Shown here: positions 22,631 through 31,400 of the stretch, in pieces
How positions within the stretch are numbered: the first letter of the stretch is position 1
Layout: each line of letters starts with the position of its first letter
Source: Streptomyces griseoviridis
GTDB lineage: Bacteria; Actinomycetota; Actinomycetes; Streptomycetales; Streptomycetaceae
Direction: 5' to 3'
Length of the DNA stretch: 33,159 nucleotides
Assembly (NCBI GenBank): GCA_014649155.1
Contig: BMSM01000009.1
Location: 267,850 to 301,008, forward strand
Program-made: the position numbers and the translations under genes
Notes under the pieces: generated by a model
What the model was told of the DNA's origin: nothing
Seen by the model: only the letters and a program-made list of their open reading frames with translations
The model's database searches: none

Positions 22631-23426
22631 TGAACATCTGGCCCGGCGCGTGGGTGAGCGCGAACGGCGGCCGGGAGGCCATGACCACCGCCTGCGGCGT
22701 CACCCCGCACGCCCAGAACACCGGGATGTCGTCCGGTTCCGGCTCCACCGCGTCACCGAAGTCGGGCCGGGACAGGTCCGCGATGCCCAGCGCCGAGGGG
22801 TCGCCGCAGTGCACCGGGCCGCCGTGCACCGCCGGGAGCAGCGCGGTCTCCCGGATCGCGGCGGACAGGTACCGCGGCGGCACCGGACGCATCGGCACCA
22901 CCGTCGGACCGCGCAGCCGCCCGGCGGGGCGGCACGGCCTGCCGGTGACGTACATCGGCACGTTGCGGCCCTGCTCGACGTGGCGGATCGGGACGCCGGC
23001 CCGGGAGAGCGCCCACTCGAAGGTGAAGCTGCACCCGATGAGGAAGGTGACCAGGTCGTCGCGCCAGTGGGCGCGCACGTCCGTCGGCTCCTCCACCAGC
23101 TCCCCGTCCCGCCACACCCGGTAGCGCGGCAGGTCGGTGCGCAGGTCGGCCCCGTCGGCCAGCACGGTCGTCCAGGCTCCCGCGTCCGTCACGTCCAGCA
23201 CCGGGCAGGGCTTCGGGTTGCGTGTGCAGAAGAGCAGCATCTCGTAGGCCCAGTCCGCGGGCACGGAGATCAGGTTGACCTGGGTGTGGCCGGCCGCGAC
23301 CCCGGCCGTGGGACCCGTGAGGCCCTCCCGGAAGCGGCTCCGGGCCGTCGCCGGCCGCCACGCGCGCGCGTCCTCGTCGACGAGGACGACCGCGCGGTCC
23401 CCGGTGTCCTGGTGCGTGCCGCTCAT
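22593..23426 (-). CDS. DUF1445 family putative hydro-lyase (D-glutamate cyclase-like)
   Basis: 277 aa, cytoplasmic. The sequence through TAGVAAGHTQVNLISVPADWAYEMLLFCTRNPKPCPVLDVTD (about residues 40-80) and FLIGCSFTFEWALSRAGVPIRHVEQGRNVPMYVT is characteristic of the DUF1445/YcsI family. Characterised members convert D-glutamate to 5-oxo-D-proline; in B. subtilis ycsI is near the 5-oxoprolinase genes. The last block, PVFWACGVTPQAV, is also conserved. The ATG at 23426 has GGGAGGGAG upstream and overlaps the stop of the MFS gene (ATGA), so transporter and enzyme are co-made. The tail overlaps the SGNH pseudogene by 38 bases. Confidence 0.88.
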   Translation of the reverse strand: MSGTHQDTGDRAVVLVDEDARAWRPATARSRFREGLTGPTAGVAAGHTQVNLISVPADWAYEMLLFCTRNPKPCPVLDVTDAGAWTTVLADGADLRTDLPRYRVWRDGELVEEPTDVRAHWRDDLVTFLIGCSFTFEWALSRAGVPIRHVEQGRNVPMYVTGRPCRPAGRLRGPTVVPMRPVPPRYLSAAIRETALLPAVHGGPVHCGDPSALGIADLSRPDFGDAVEPEPDDIPVFWACGVTPQAVVMASRPPFALTHAPGQMFITDERDERYRVV

Positions 23427-24751
23427 ACCAGCTCCCTCCCTCGCGTCTCGGGCAGTCCGAGCAGCGCGAGCGCCGCGACGCCGTAACCGATCGCGCCGAA
23501 GACCAGCGCGCCTCCCACGCCCCAGCTGTCGGCGAGGAAGCCGACCGTTGTGGGGAAGACGGCGCCCACGGCCCGTCCGGTGTTGTACGTGAAGCCCTGC
23601 CCGGTGCCGCGCACCGCGGTCGGGTACAGCTCGGCCAGGTAGGAGCCGAAGCCGCTGAAGATGGCTGACATGCAGAACCCCAGCGGGAAACCGAGCACCA
23701 GGAGCAGCGTGCCGGCGCCGCCCGGGATGTTCGCGTACGCCAGGACACAGACCGCCGACAGCAGGGCGAACAGCCAGATGTTGCGCCGGCGCCCGAGCCG
23801 GTCGGTCAGATGACCGCCGGTCAGGTACCCGGTGAAGGCGCCCGAGATGAGGAACGTCAGATAGCCGCCGGTACCGACCACCGACAGACCGCGCTCGTCC
23901 TTCAGGTACGTCGGCACCCAGGTGGCCAGCGTGTAATAGCCGCCCTGGACGCCGGTGGACAGCAGACCGGCGAAGAGCGTGGTCCGCAGCAGGCCGGGCG
24001 TGCCGACCGACCCCCGCGCGAAGATCGCCCGGAACGACCCCTTGACGGGATTCCGCTCCCGCGCGGCACTCGCCTCGGGCGCGTCGTGCACGCTCCGCCG
24101 CACCCAGACGACGAGCAGCGCGGGCAGCGCCCCGGTCCAGAACATGATCCGCCAGGCCAGCCCCTCGTCGGCCAGCGAGAACACCACCGTGTACACGACC
24201 GCGGCCAGCGCCCAGCCCACGGCCCACGCGCTCTGGACCGCGCCCAGGGCGCGGCCCCGGTGCCGGGCGCTCGCGTACTCGGCCACCAGGATCGCCCCGA
24301 CCGCCCACTCGCCGCCGAAACCGAGGCCCTGGAGGGCCCGGAAGACCAGCAGCGTCTCGTAGTTCGGCGCGAAGCCGCAGGCCACGGTGAACACGGCGTA
24401 CGTGATCACCGTCAGCAGCAGCGCCTTGACCCGCCCGATCCGGTCGGCCAGTACGCCCGCGAGGGCGCCGCCGACCGCCGAGACCACCAGGGTGACGGTC
24501 GTGAACAGCCCGGTCTGGCCGCTGTCCAGGCCGAAGTACGCGGCCAGCGCGACCATGCTCAACGGCAGCGTGAAGTAGTCGTAGGAGTCGAGGGCGTAGC
24601 CGCCGAACGCGCCGGTGAAGGCGCGGCGGCCCTGCGGGCCGAGGGCGCGCAGCCAGCCCAGGGCGCCGTCGCCGGCGGGGTGTCCGGCGGTGTCCGGGCG
24701 CGGGGCGGCGGGGCGGGCCTGCCGCGGAGGGGAGGGCGGAGTCGTGCTCAT
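23423..24751 (-). CDS. MFS transporter (metabolite:H+ symporter type)
   Basis: 442 aa, 12 hydrophobic segments after a Pro-rich cytoplasmic N-terminus. GGYALDSYDYFTLPLSM opens helix 1, with the MFS loop ADRIGRVKALLL between helices 2 and 3, RALQGLGFGGEWAVGAILVAEY at helix 4-5, and TDRLGRRRNIWLF in the second half. These features match the sugar-acid/aromatic-acid H+ symporter group. The ATG at 24751 has GAGG five bases upstream; a GTG at 24757 would leave no spacing. It is co-expressed with the DUF1445 enzyme and divergent from the GntR regulator, so it likely imports the enzyme's substrate. Confidence 0.88.
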   Translation of the reverse strand: MSTTPPSPPRQARPAAPRPDTAGHPAGDGALGWLRALGPQGRRAFTGAFGGYALDSYDYFTLPLSMVALAAYFGLDSGQTGLFTTVTLVVSAVGGALAGVLADRIGRVKALLLTVITYAVFTVACGFAPNYETLLVFRALQGLGFGGEWAVGAILVAEYASARHRGRALGAVQSAWAVGWALAAVVYTVVFSLADEGLAWRIMFWTGALPALLVVWVRRSVHDAPEASAARERNPVKGSFRAIFARGSVGTPGLLRTTLFAGLLSTGVQGGYYTLATWVPTYLKDERGLSVVGTGGYLTFLISGAFTGYLTGGHLTDRLGRRRNIWLFALLSAVCVLAYANIPGGAGTLLLVLGFPLGFCMSAIFSGFGSYLAELYPTAVRGTGQGFTYNTGRAVGAVFPTTVGFLADSWGVGGALVFGAIGYGVAALALLGLPETRGRELV

Positions 24752-24811
24752 GGGCACCTCGCAGAAGGAGGACGGAGAGTGCTTGCGGTATGAGCCAGTC
24801 CCGACACCGTA

Positions 24812-24832
24812 GGGGATTGTTCAACGATCCCT
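24812..24832. promoter_or_regulatory. Operator for the divergent GntR-FCD regulator
   Basis: GGGGATTGTT-C-AACGATCCCT is an inverted repeat with 8 of 10 pairs. Its core TTGTTCAACGA at 24817-24827 fits the FadR-subfamily consensus TNGTNNNACNA exactly. It lies between the MFS start (24751) and gntR start (24880), so binding could control both. Confidence 0.7.
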
Positions 24833-24879
24833 CAATACCCCTGTTGTTTCGTTCTTGTGTCTGAGGTTGAATTCCGGGC

Positions 24880-25575
24880 ATGGCAGAGCAGCTGGCACAA
24901 CTCGCCGACGACCGCGCCCTCCTGGGCCGCACCAGTACCGCCGAGCGGGTCTCCGACATCCTCCGGAGCCGCATCGCCGACGGGTTCTTCCCGCCCGGCA
25001 CCCGGTTGTCCGAGGACAGCATCGGCGGTGCGCTCGGCATCTCCCGGAACACGCTGCGCGAGGCGTTCCGGCTGCTCACGCATGAACGGCTGCTGGTGCA
25101 CGAGCTGAACCGGGGCGTCTTCGTCCGGGTGCTGACCGTCGACGACGTCGAGGACATCTACCGCACCCGCGCCCTCGTGGAGTGCGCGGTCGTCCGCGGC
25201 CTCGGCGAGCCGCCGTACGACCTCGCGGGCGTCGCCCGGGCCGTGGACGAGGCCCGGCGGGCGGCGCGGGAGGGCGACTGGAAGCGGGTGGGCACGGCCA
25301 ACATCCACTTCCACCGGGAACTGGTCGCCCTGGCCGGCAGTGAGCGCACCGACGAGGTGATGCGCAGCGTCTTCGCCGAACTGCGGCTCGCCTTCCACGT
25401 CGTCGACGACCCGCACCGCCTGCACGAGCCGTACATCGCCCGCAACCAGGAGGTCCTCGACCTCCTGGCGGCCGGCGACCGGGAGGGCGCCGAACGGCTC
25501 CTCGCCGGCTACCTCGCGGACTCGCTGGAGCGGGTGCTGGAGGTCTACCGGCGGCGGGTCGGCGAGGACGGCTGA
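24880..25575 (+). CDS. GntR-family regulator, FadR/FCD type
   Basis: 231 aa. The winged helix occupies about residues 15-80 (TAERVSDILRSRIADGFFPPGTRLSED, LGISRNTLREAFRLLTHERLL). The helical FCD ligand domain (about 85-220) includes YRTRALVECAVVRG and the likely metal-binding His residues in NIHFHRELVALAGSE. FCD domains bind organic acids. It is divergent from the MFS/DUF1445 pair and has a textbook operator between them, so it probably represses uptake and use of that substrate until the substrate is present. The ATG gives the normal family N-terminus. Confidence 0.93.
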   Translation: MAEQLAQLADDRALLGRTSTAERVSDILRSRIADGFFPPGTRLSEDSIGGALGISRNTLREAFRLLTHERLLVHELNRGVFVRVLTVDDVEDIYRTRALVECAVVRGLGEPPYDLAGVARAVDEARRAAREGDWKRVGTANIHFHRELVALAGSERTDEVMRSVFAELRLAFHVVDDPHRLHEPYIARNQEVLDLLAAGDREGAERLLAGYLADSLERVLEVYRRRVGEDG

Positions 25576-25641
25576 CCCTGCCGTGACGACGCCGCGGTGC
25601 CGTGGCCCGAGGGGGACGTCTGCGGTCGTTTGGGTCGTTGT

Positions 25642-25661
25642 CAGACCTAGGACCTAGTCTG
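25642..25661. promoter_or_regulatory. Palindromic promoter of the SMC operon
   Basis: CAGA-C-CTAGG-A-CCTAG-TCTG is a 9-bp inverted repeat with one bulged C; it also reads as two tandem GACCTAG units. TAGTCT at 25655-25660 is a good -10 element, placing transcription start at 25667-25668, the GTG of the first gene. A leaderless transcript with an operator on the -10 is therefore likely. CTAG is rare in Streptomyces, so two in seven bases stand out. Confidence 0.5.
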
Positions 25662-25667
25662 TGCACC

Positions 25668-27212
25668 GTGACTTCGCCTGCATCGACGGACAGTGCTCCG
25701 CCCCAGCTCAGCGCGGGGCCGCGCCCCGCGCCGGGCCCGGCCGCCGACGAGGGACTGGCGCGGCGGCTGCGCGCGCTGGCCTGCACCGCCCCGCTGCACG
25801 ACCTGGACGCCCGCAAGGCCAATCTCGCGGGCGAGTACTCGGTCTACGGCATGGCGGAGGTCGCCCTCGCCGCCATCGACCTCGTCACGCTGAACATGGA
25901 CTTCGACACGGGCGCCGACCACGACCAGATAGTGGCCCGGCTCGTCCCGCGCGTCGCCGCCCAGGCCCCCCGCAGGCCCGCCGCCGAGCACGAGCGGGTG
26001 GCCCGCTGGGTCCTGGAGAACCTGATCAACGTCGGCAGTGTGGACCGCGGCTTCCGCGCGGTCTACGGCACGTTCGAGCCCGACGGCAGCTATGTGCGCC
26101 GCGACTACGACTTCAAGCTGATCGAAGAGGTCCCCGGCCCCGGCGGCACGGTGTACCTGCGCACCACCGACGAGGCGGTCAACGTCCTGGTCGGCGCCCT
26201 CGACACCGACGTCACCAGCGCGCAGATCGCCGCCGAGGTCAAGCTGGAGGTGCTGATCAGCCGGGGCCGGCTCGCCGACGCCCAGCTCGCCGCCGAACAG
26301 GCCCGCTACCGCACCGTGCAGTACTCGGAGACCCTGCGCCGCGCCCTCGACGCCACCCGGCGCAACGTCCGCGCGGTGGACTGGCTGCAAGCCGTCCCCG
26401 ACATGATCGCCGAGGCCCTCGACCACGTCGCCGACCGGTACCGCCACGAGAACGCGATCCTCACCAACATCCGCAAGGCCCGCGACGAGTCCGAGGAGCC
26501 CGAGCACAAGCGCCGCGCCGCCGAGCTGGTCGACATCGTCAAGGACTGCATCCGCCGGCACACCCAGCTCCAGTCCCGCCTGCTGGAGGCGGGCCCGCTG
26601 TTCCGCGCCGAGCAGGACCGGCAGGCCTTCGCCACCCCCCTCGCCTCCTCCGGCACGGACCTCTACGGCCACCTCCTCGCCCCCGTCCTGCCGCTGCCCG
26701 TGGACCAGGCGCTGCGCGTCACCGACGCCTTCTTCGCCCACGGCACCGGACTGCGCACGCCCGTCTCCGTCCGGGTCGGCGACCTGGTCGACCTCCTGCT
26801 CACCCCGCCCGTCGAGCGGGCCCACCTGGGCGCCGAGATGCCCGAGCCCGACCTGATCGCCACCCCGGACGACAGCCGGTTCAGCGAGGAGCAGCTCGCC
26901 GTCGCCAGGGACCTGCTCGACCTGCCGCACGACGCGCCGCGCCGGCTCTCCGGGCTGCTGGCCGAGGCCCGCGGACGGGGCGCCGACGCCACCGACGGCT
27001 CCGAACTGGCCTACCTCGTCGCCCTGCTGGCCGTGCACGCCGCCAGCCCGCCGGTCGGCACGGCCTACCGGCAGGGCGAGGAGAAGCTGCTGTTCGCCGT
27101 GGACGACGGCACGGAGCTGGACGACCCGGAGTTCGGCGGCGCCGACCTCATCGTCGGCACCGCCCTCCTCGACGCGGCCGGCATGGCGGCGGACCGGACG
27201 GAGGCGGCGTGA
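25668..27212 (+). CDS. MksF/JetA-like kleisin-type subunit of an SMC complex
   Basis: 514 aa, mostly helical and acidic, no membrane segment. The order of three genes (this, a 293-aa winged-helix-like protein, a 1549-aa SMC ATPase) matches MksF-MksE-MksB and Wadjet JetA-JetB-JetC. That order and the size are my main reasons for the call. Visible blocks are NLAGEYSVYGMAEVALAAIDLVTLNM, RWVLENLINVGSVDRGFRAVYG and a long coiled stretch (LADAQLAAEQARYRTVQYSETLRRAL to CIRRHTQLQSRLL, about residues 200-310). A kleisin would bridge the SMC heads. The GTG at 25668 fits the leaderless promoter; the frame is open from 25602. Its stop overlaps the next frame as GTGA. Direct motif proof of a kleisin fold is lacking. 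Confidence 0.65.
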   Translation: MTSPASTDSAPPQLSAGPRPAPGPAADEGLARRLRALACTAPLHDLDARKANLAGEYSVYGMAEVALAAIDLVTLNMDFDTGADHDQIVARLVPRVAAQAPRRPAAEHERVARWVLENLINVGSVDRGFRAVYGTFEPDGSYVRRDYDFKLIEEVPGPGGTVYLRTTDEAVNVLVGALDTDVTSAQIAAEVKLEVLISRGRLADAQLAAEQARYRTVQYSETLRRALDATRRNVRAVDWLQAVPDMIAEALDHVADRYRHENAILTNIRKARDESEEPEHKRRAAELVDIVKDCIRRHTQLQSRLLEAGPLFRAEQDRQAFATPLASSGTDLYGHLLAPVLPLPVDQALRVTDAFFAHGTGLRTPVSVRVGDLVDLLLTPPVERAHLGAEMPEPDLIATPDDSRFSEEQLAVARDLLDLPHDAPRRLSGLLAEARGRGADATDGSELAYLVALLAVHAASPPVGTAYRQGEEKLLFAVDDGTELDDPEFGGADLIVGTALLDAAGMAADRTEAA

Positions 27213-27529
27213 GCCGGGGGGAGCGGGGGGCCGTTCCGGGGCAGGGCGGGGCGGTCGTCCCGCGTCCAGGTGAGGCCGGTGTCCCGGGCGTTCCGCGTCA
27301 GGGGACGGTCGGCGTTCCGCGTGGTGGTGGGACGGTCGTTCCACGTCCCGGTGGGATCGGCGCCCCGCGTCACGGCGGGGCGGTCGTCCCGCGCCAGGGT
27401 GCGGTGGGTGCCCCGCGCCATGGCGGAGAGGCCGTTCCACGTCCTGGTGCGCCCCGCGCCCCGCGCCGCCGGGGGGCCGCCGCCCCGGCACGAAGCCAAG
27501 CGAGCAGCAGCAAGGAGTACCGACCGTGA
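27209..27529 (+). CDS. Candidate 106-aa octapeptide-repeat protein inside the SMC operon
   Basis: A GTG at 27209 overlaps the upstream stop (GTGA) and the frame closes at TGA 27527-27529, which overlaps the GTG start of the E-like gene (GTGA). The 106 residues are about ten 8-residue repeats such as VPRQGTVG, VPRPGGIG, APRHGGAV and VPRQGAVG, ending ASSSKEYRP: basic, Gly/Pro/Arg-rich and probably disordered. The one short unit (9 bp, VPG) also keeps the frame. Against coding: third codon positions hold more T (GTT, CGT, GGT) than neighbours, and open frames are common in this DNA. If real it could be a DNA- or RNA-binding tail partner. No family recognised. Confidence 0.4.
   Translation: MSRGERGAVPGQGGAVVPRPGEAGVPGVPRQGTVGVPRGGGTVVPRPGGIGAPRHGGAVVPRQGAVGAPRHGGEAVPRPGAPRAPRRRGAAAPARSQASSSKEYRP
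27232..27498 (+). repeat. 24-bp tandem minisatellite, about ten degenerate units
   Basis: Units such as GTTCCGCGTGGTGGTGGGAC plus GGTC run head to tail from about 27232 to 27498. Each is exactly 24 bp except one 9-bp piece. Units differ by several bases, so the array is old or under selection, unlike a fresh slippage product. Confidence 0.85.
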
Positions 27530-28407
27530 CCGAGTCCGTCGACTGGAGCGAACCCGAGCCGGCCGCGCCGGAGAAGGCCGCCGCCGTCACACCCGCCGAC
27601 GCCGCCGACGCCGCCCGGCTGGTCGCCTTCGGCCTCCAGCCCAAGCTGCTGCCCGCCCGCGACCAGGAGTACGCCGACCTGCTGCGCCGCTACCGCGAGG
27701 ACCCGCCCTTCGCCCGGCTGGCCGACGCCGTCGCGACCGGCCTCGGCCTGATCGTCCTGGAGGTGTCCCCGCGCGCGGGCATGGCCGTCACCGCCGCCGA
27801 GGACTCGGTGTTCGCCGTCCGCATGGGCGACTACGCCCGCCGCGCCGCCACCGACTCCGCCGACCGCTTCCTGCACGGCCTCGCCCACCTCGCCGTCGCC
27901 GCGATGGCCTTCCCCCGCCCCGAGGACCTCGCCGACGACGGCTACATCGGCCGGGTCACGGTCAACGGCGTCGACGGCTTCGTCCGCCAGGCCTGCCGCC
28001 GTCTGGAGGAGCGCGCAGCCGAGCAGGGGGAGAACACCGACCCCGTCAGCGACGCCCCCGGCCTGGAGTCCGCCTGGCGGATCTGGGTCAGGCGCAGCGC
28101 CACCGGCGCCACCAAGGACGCCCGCCGCCTGCCCGGCTCGACCACCGGCATCGTCGGCAAGGCCGTCGCCTTCCTCACCGACTCCGGCTTCCTCCAGCGC
28201 ACCGGCGACGAGCACGGCGGCACCTACCGCACCACCGCCCGCTATCAGCTCCAGGTCCGCGACATGGCCGGCAGCGCCGCCCTGACCGAGCTGCTGGACC
28301 TTGGCGTCGTCCCGGTCACCGACGGCACCCCCACCCTGCTGCCCGCCGAGGACACCGACGACCTGGAACTGGTCGCCGACGCCGGCCTGCCCTTCCACTC
28401 CGCCTGA
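27526..28407 (+). CDS. MksE/JetB-like subunit of an SMC complex
   Basis: 293 aa. In MukBEF/Mks/Wadjet systems the E subunit is a tandem winged-helix protein that binds the kleisin and DNA. Here RLVAFGLQPKLLPARDQEYADLLRRYREDPPFARLADAVATGLGLIVLEVSPRAGM and VGKAVAFLTDSGFLQRTGDEHGGTYRTTARYQLQVRDM (about residues 205-245) look like wing-containing helical modules. The GTG at 27526 has AAGGAG at 27512-27517, eight bases away. The assignment rests mainly on position between the F-like gene and the SMC gene and on size. The gap to the SMC gene is 39 bases. Confidence 0.65.
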   Translation: MTESVDWSEPEPAAPEKAAAVTPADAADAARLVAFGLQPKLLPARDQEYADLLRRYREDPPFARLADAVATGLGLIVLEVSPRAGMAVTAAEDSVFAVRMGDYARRAATDSADRFLHGLAHLAVAAMAFPRPEDLADDGYIGRVTVNGVDGFVRQACRRLEERAAEQGENTDPVSDAPGLESAWRIWVRRSATGATKDARRLPGSTTGIVGKAVAFLTDSGFLQRTGDEHGGTYRTTARYQLQVRDMAGSAALTELLDLGVVPVTDGTPTLLPAEDTDDLELVADAGLPFHSA

Positions 28408-28446
28408 GCCCCCCACCGACCTCACGAAGACTGACGAGAGTCCGCC

Positions 28447-31400
28447 ATGTACGAGCTGTCCCGGGTCCGCCTCTACTCCATCGGACCCGCCGGTGCGCGC
28501 TACGCCGACACCGTGCTTGACCTGCGAGGAGTGGGCCGGCCCGTGCCCGACCCGGCCCCCCGGCAGGCGGAGTTCTTCGAGGAGGAGCCGGCCGGCCCGC
28601 CCCGCCGCCCCGCCCCCGCCGGCGTGCTCTTCCTGGAGAACGGCGGCGGCAAATCCGTACTGCTCAAACTCATCTTCTCGGTGATGCTGCCGGGCCACCG
28701 CAACACCCTCGGCGGCGCCAGCTCCGGCGTGCTGCGCAAGTTCCTGCTCGCCGACGACTGCGGCCACGTCGCCCTGGAATGGCAGCACGTGCAGACCGGC
28801 GAGTGCGTCGTCGTCGGCAAGGTCAGCGAGTGGCGGGGCCGTCAGGTCTCCAACGACCCGCGGAAGTTCGCCGAGGCCTGGTACTCCTTCCGGCCCGGCC
28901 CCGGACTCACCTTGGACAACCTGCCGGTCGCGGAATCCACCGCCGTACGCCCGCCCGTCGAAGGAGCCTCCGGAGCGCAGGGCCGGCGGCGCACCATGAA
29001 GGGCTTCCGGGACGCGCTCACCGAGGCGGGCAAGGCATACCCGCACCTGGAGGTCCACTGGGAGGACATCCACGAACGCTGGACCGAGCATCTCGGCGAC
29101 CTCGGCCTCGACCCCGAACTCTTCCGCTACCAGCGCGAGATGAACGCCGACGAGGGCGAGGCCGCCGGCCTCTTCGCGGTGAAGAAGGACGCCGACTTCA
29201 CCGACCTGCTGCTGCGCGCCGTCACCGACACCCGGGACACCGACGGACTCGCCGACCTCGTCAGCGGCTTCGGCGACAAGCTGGGCCGCCGCGCCGAGCT
29301 GCTCGCCGAACGGGACTTCACGGCCGGCTCCGTGGACCTGCTCGGCCGGATCGTCGAGGCCACCGAGTCCCGCGCCCGCGCCCGGGAGATCCACACCGCC
29401 GCCGAGCGCCGCACCAGGACCCTCGCCCGCCGGCTCTCCGCCCGCGGCGCCCAGGAACGGGTCCGGGCCGCCGACCTCGCCCAGCGGGTCACCGCCGCCG
29501 CCCACGCCGTCACCCAGGCCGAGTCGGCCCGCGACCGCAGCGCCCTGGTCGCCGCCGAACTCGCCTACCGGCACGCCTCCCTGGCCCTCGCCGCCGCCGA
29601 GAAGTCCGCCGCCGCGCAGAAACGCGAACTGGCCGACGCCCGCACCCTGCACTCCGCCTGGCAGGCCGCCGAGGCCGTCCTGCGGCACCGCGCGGCCACC
29701 GACCGCGTCACCCGCGTCTCCGCCGCCATCCGGGAGGCCGAACGGGACGCCGCGCCCGCCCTCGCCGCCCGCGCCAAGGCCGCCGTCGACCTCGTCCGTG
29801 CCCTGCACGCGGCGGCAGGCAAGGCCGAGGACCGGGCCAACGAGGAGGAGGAGCGCTCCGCCACCCTCCAGGACACCGGCGACGCCGCCCACCGGGACGC
29901 CACCGCCGCCGCCACCGAGGCCCAGCGCGCCCGCAGCGAGGCCGGCCACCTGCGCCAGCGGCTGACCGAGGTCGAGCAGGAGACCGCCGAGGCGGTCCGG
30001 GCCGGCTGGCTCGACGACACCGCGCCCGACGCCGACCCGGCCCGCGCCGCACTCGCCGCCAGCGACGCCGAGAAGACCACCGTCGCCGCCTGGGACACCG
30101 CCCGCGAGACAGCCCGCCGGGCCACCGAACACGCCCGCGAGGCCGCCGCCGCCGAGAGCCGCGCCGAACTGACCGCGGCCCGCGCGGCCGACGCGGCCGC
30201 CGCCGCCCGGGCCGCCCGCGACGCCGAGTACCGCACCGCCGCCGCCCTGGCCGCCGAGGAACGCCTCGCGGAACTCCTCGGCCTGGCCTCCGCCCCCCGC
30301 CCCGGCATCCCGCGGCCCCGCCGGAACGGCCCGGACACTGACCCCACCGACCCGGACGCCGCCGGCACCCCGTCGCCCGGCGAGGACGCCCTCACCCCCG
30401 AGCAGCTCGACCGCTTCGCCGACGACCTGCGCGCCCTCCTCGACGACGGCGTCTCGGCCGCCGAACGCCAGCTGTTCGACCTGCGCACCGCCGCCGCCGA
30501 CGACGCCCGCATCCTCGGCGCCCTCGGCGACGGCGGTCTGCTGCCGCCCGGCCCGGACGTGCTGGCCACCGTCGAGTTCCTCGGCGAGCACGGCATCCCC
30601 GCCCTGCCCGGCTGGCGCTATCTGGCCCAGGCCGTCGACCCCGCCGACCACGCCCGCGTCCTGGCCGCCCGGCCCGAACTGGTCGACGGCGTGATCATCA
30701 CCGACCCCGACTCGCACGCCCGGGCCCGCACCGCCCTCGGCGACGCCGCGCTGCTGCCGCGGTCCGCCGTCGCCGTCGGCACCGCCGCCGCGCTGCTCGC
30801 CCCCACCCCGGCCGACGCCCCCGGCGACGAGGGCGTCTTCCTCGTGCCGCCGAACCCGGCCATGCACGACGAGCACGCCGCCGACGAGGAACGCCAGGCA
30901 CTGCGCGCCCGCGCGACCGAGCGGGACGAGGAGATCCGCGCGCTCGCCGCCCGGCTCGGCAAGGACCGGGAACTGGCTGCCCGGCTCGCCTCCTGGCGCA
31001 CCGGCTGCCCGGCCGGCCGCCTCACCGAACTGGCCCGCGCCGCCGAGGAGGCCCATGCCTTCGCCGAGGAGTGCGAGGCCGAGCTGGCCGAGGCCCGCAC
31101 CGCTCGGGCGGAGGCCGACGAGGTCGCCGCCGAGGCCGTCCGCGTCCGTGACGAGCGGCAGGAGGCCGCCCAGAAGGCCCGGCGCGCCGCCGACGCCCTC
31201 GCCGGACTCGCCTTCCGGCTGCGCGAACGCGCCGGCTGGCAGGCCCGCCTGCGGGAACTGGCCGACGAGGCGGCCGAGGCCGAGACCCGCGCCCAGGTCT
31301 GCCTGGAGCGGGCCCGCGCCGCCGACGAGGACCGGCGCGCCGCCCAGCGCGCCGCCGACGACGCCCGCCGCACCGCCCGAGCGCTGCGCGCCGAGCGCGC

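Noticed and set aside
27232..27498. CRISPR array
   Set aside because: The 24-bp units are directly adjacent with no unique spacers; it is a minisatellite.
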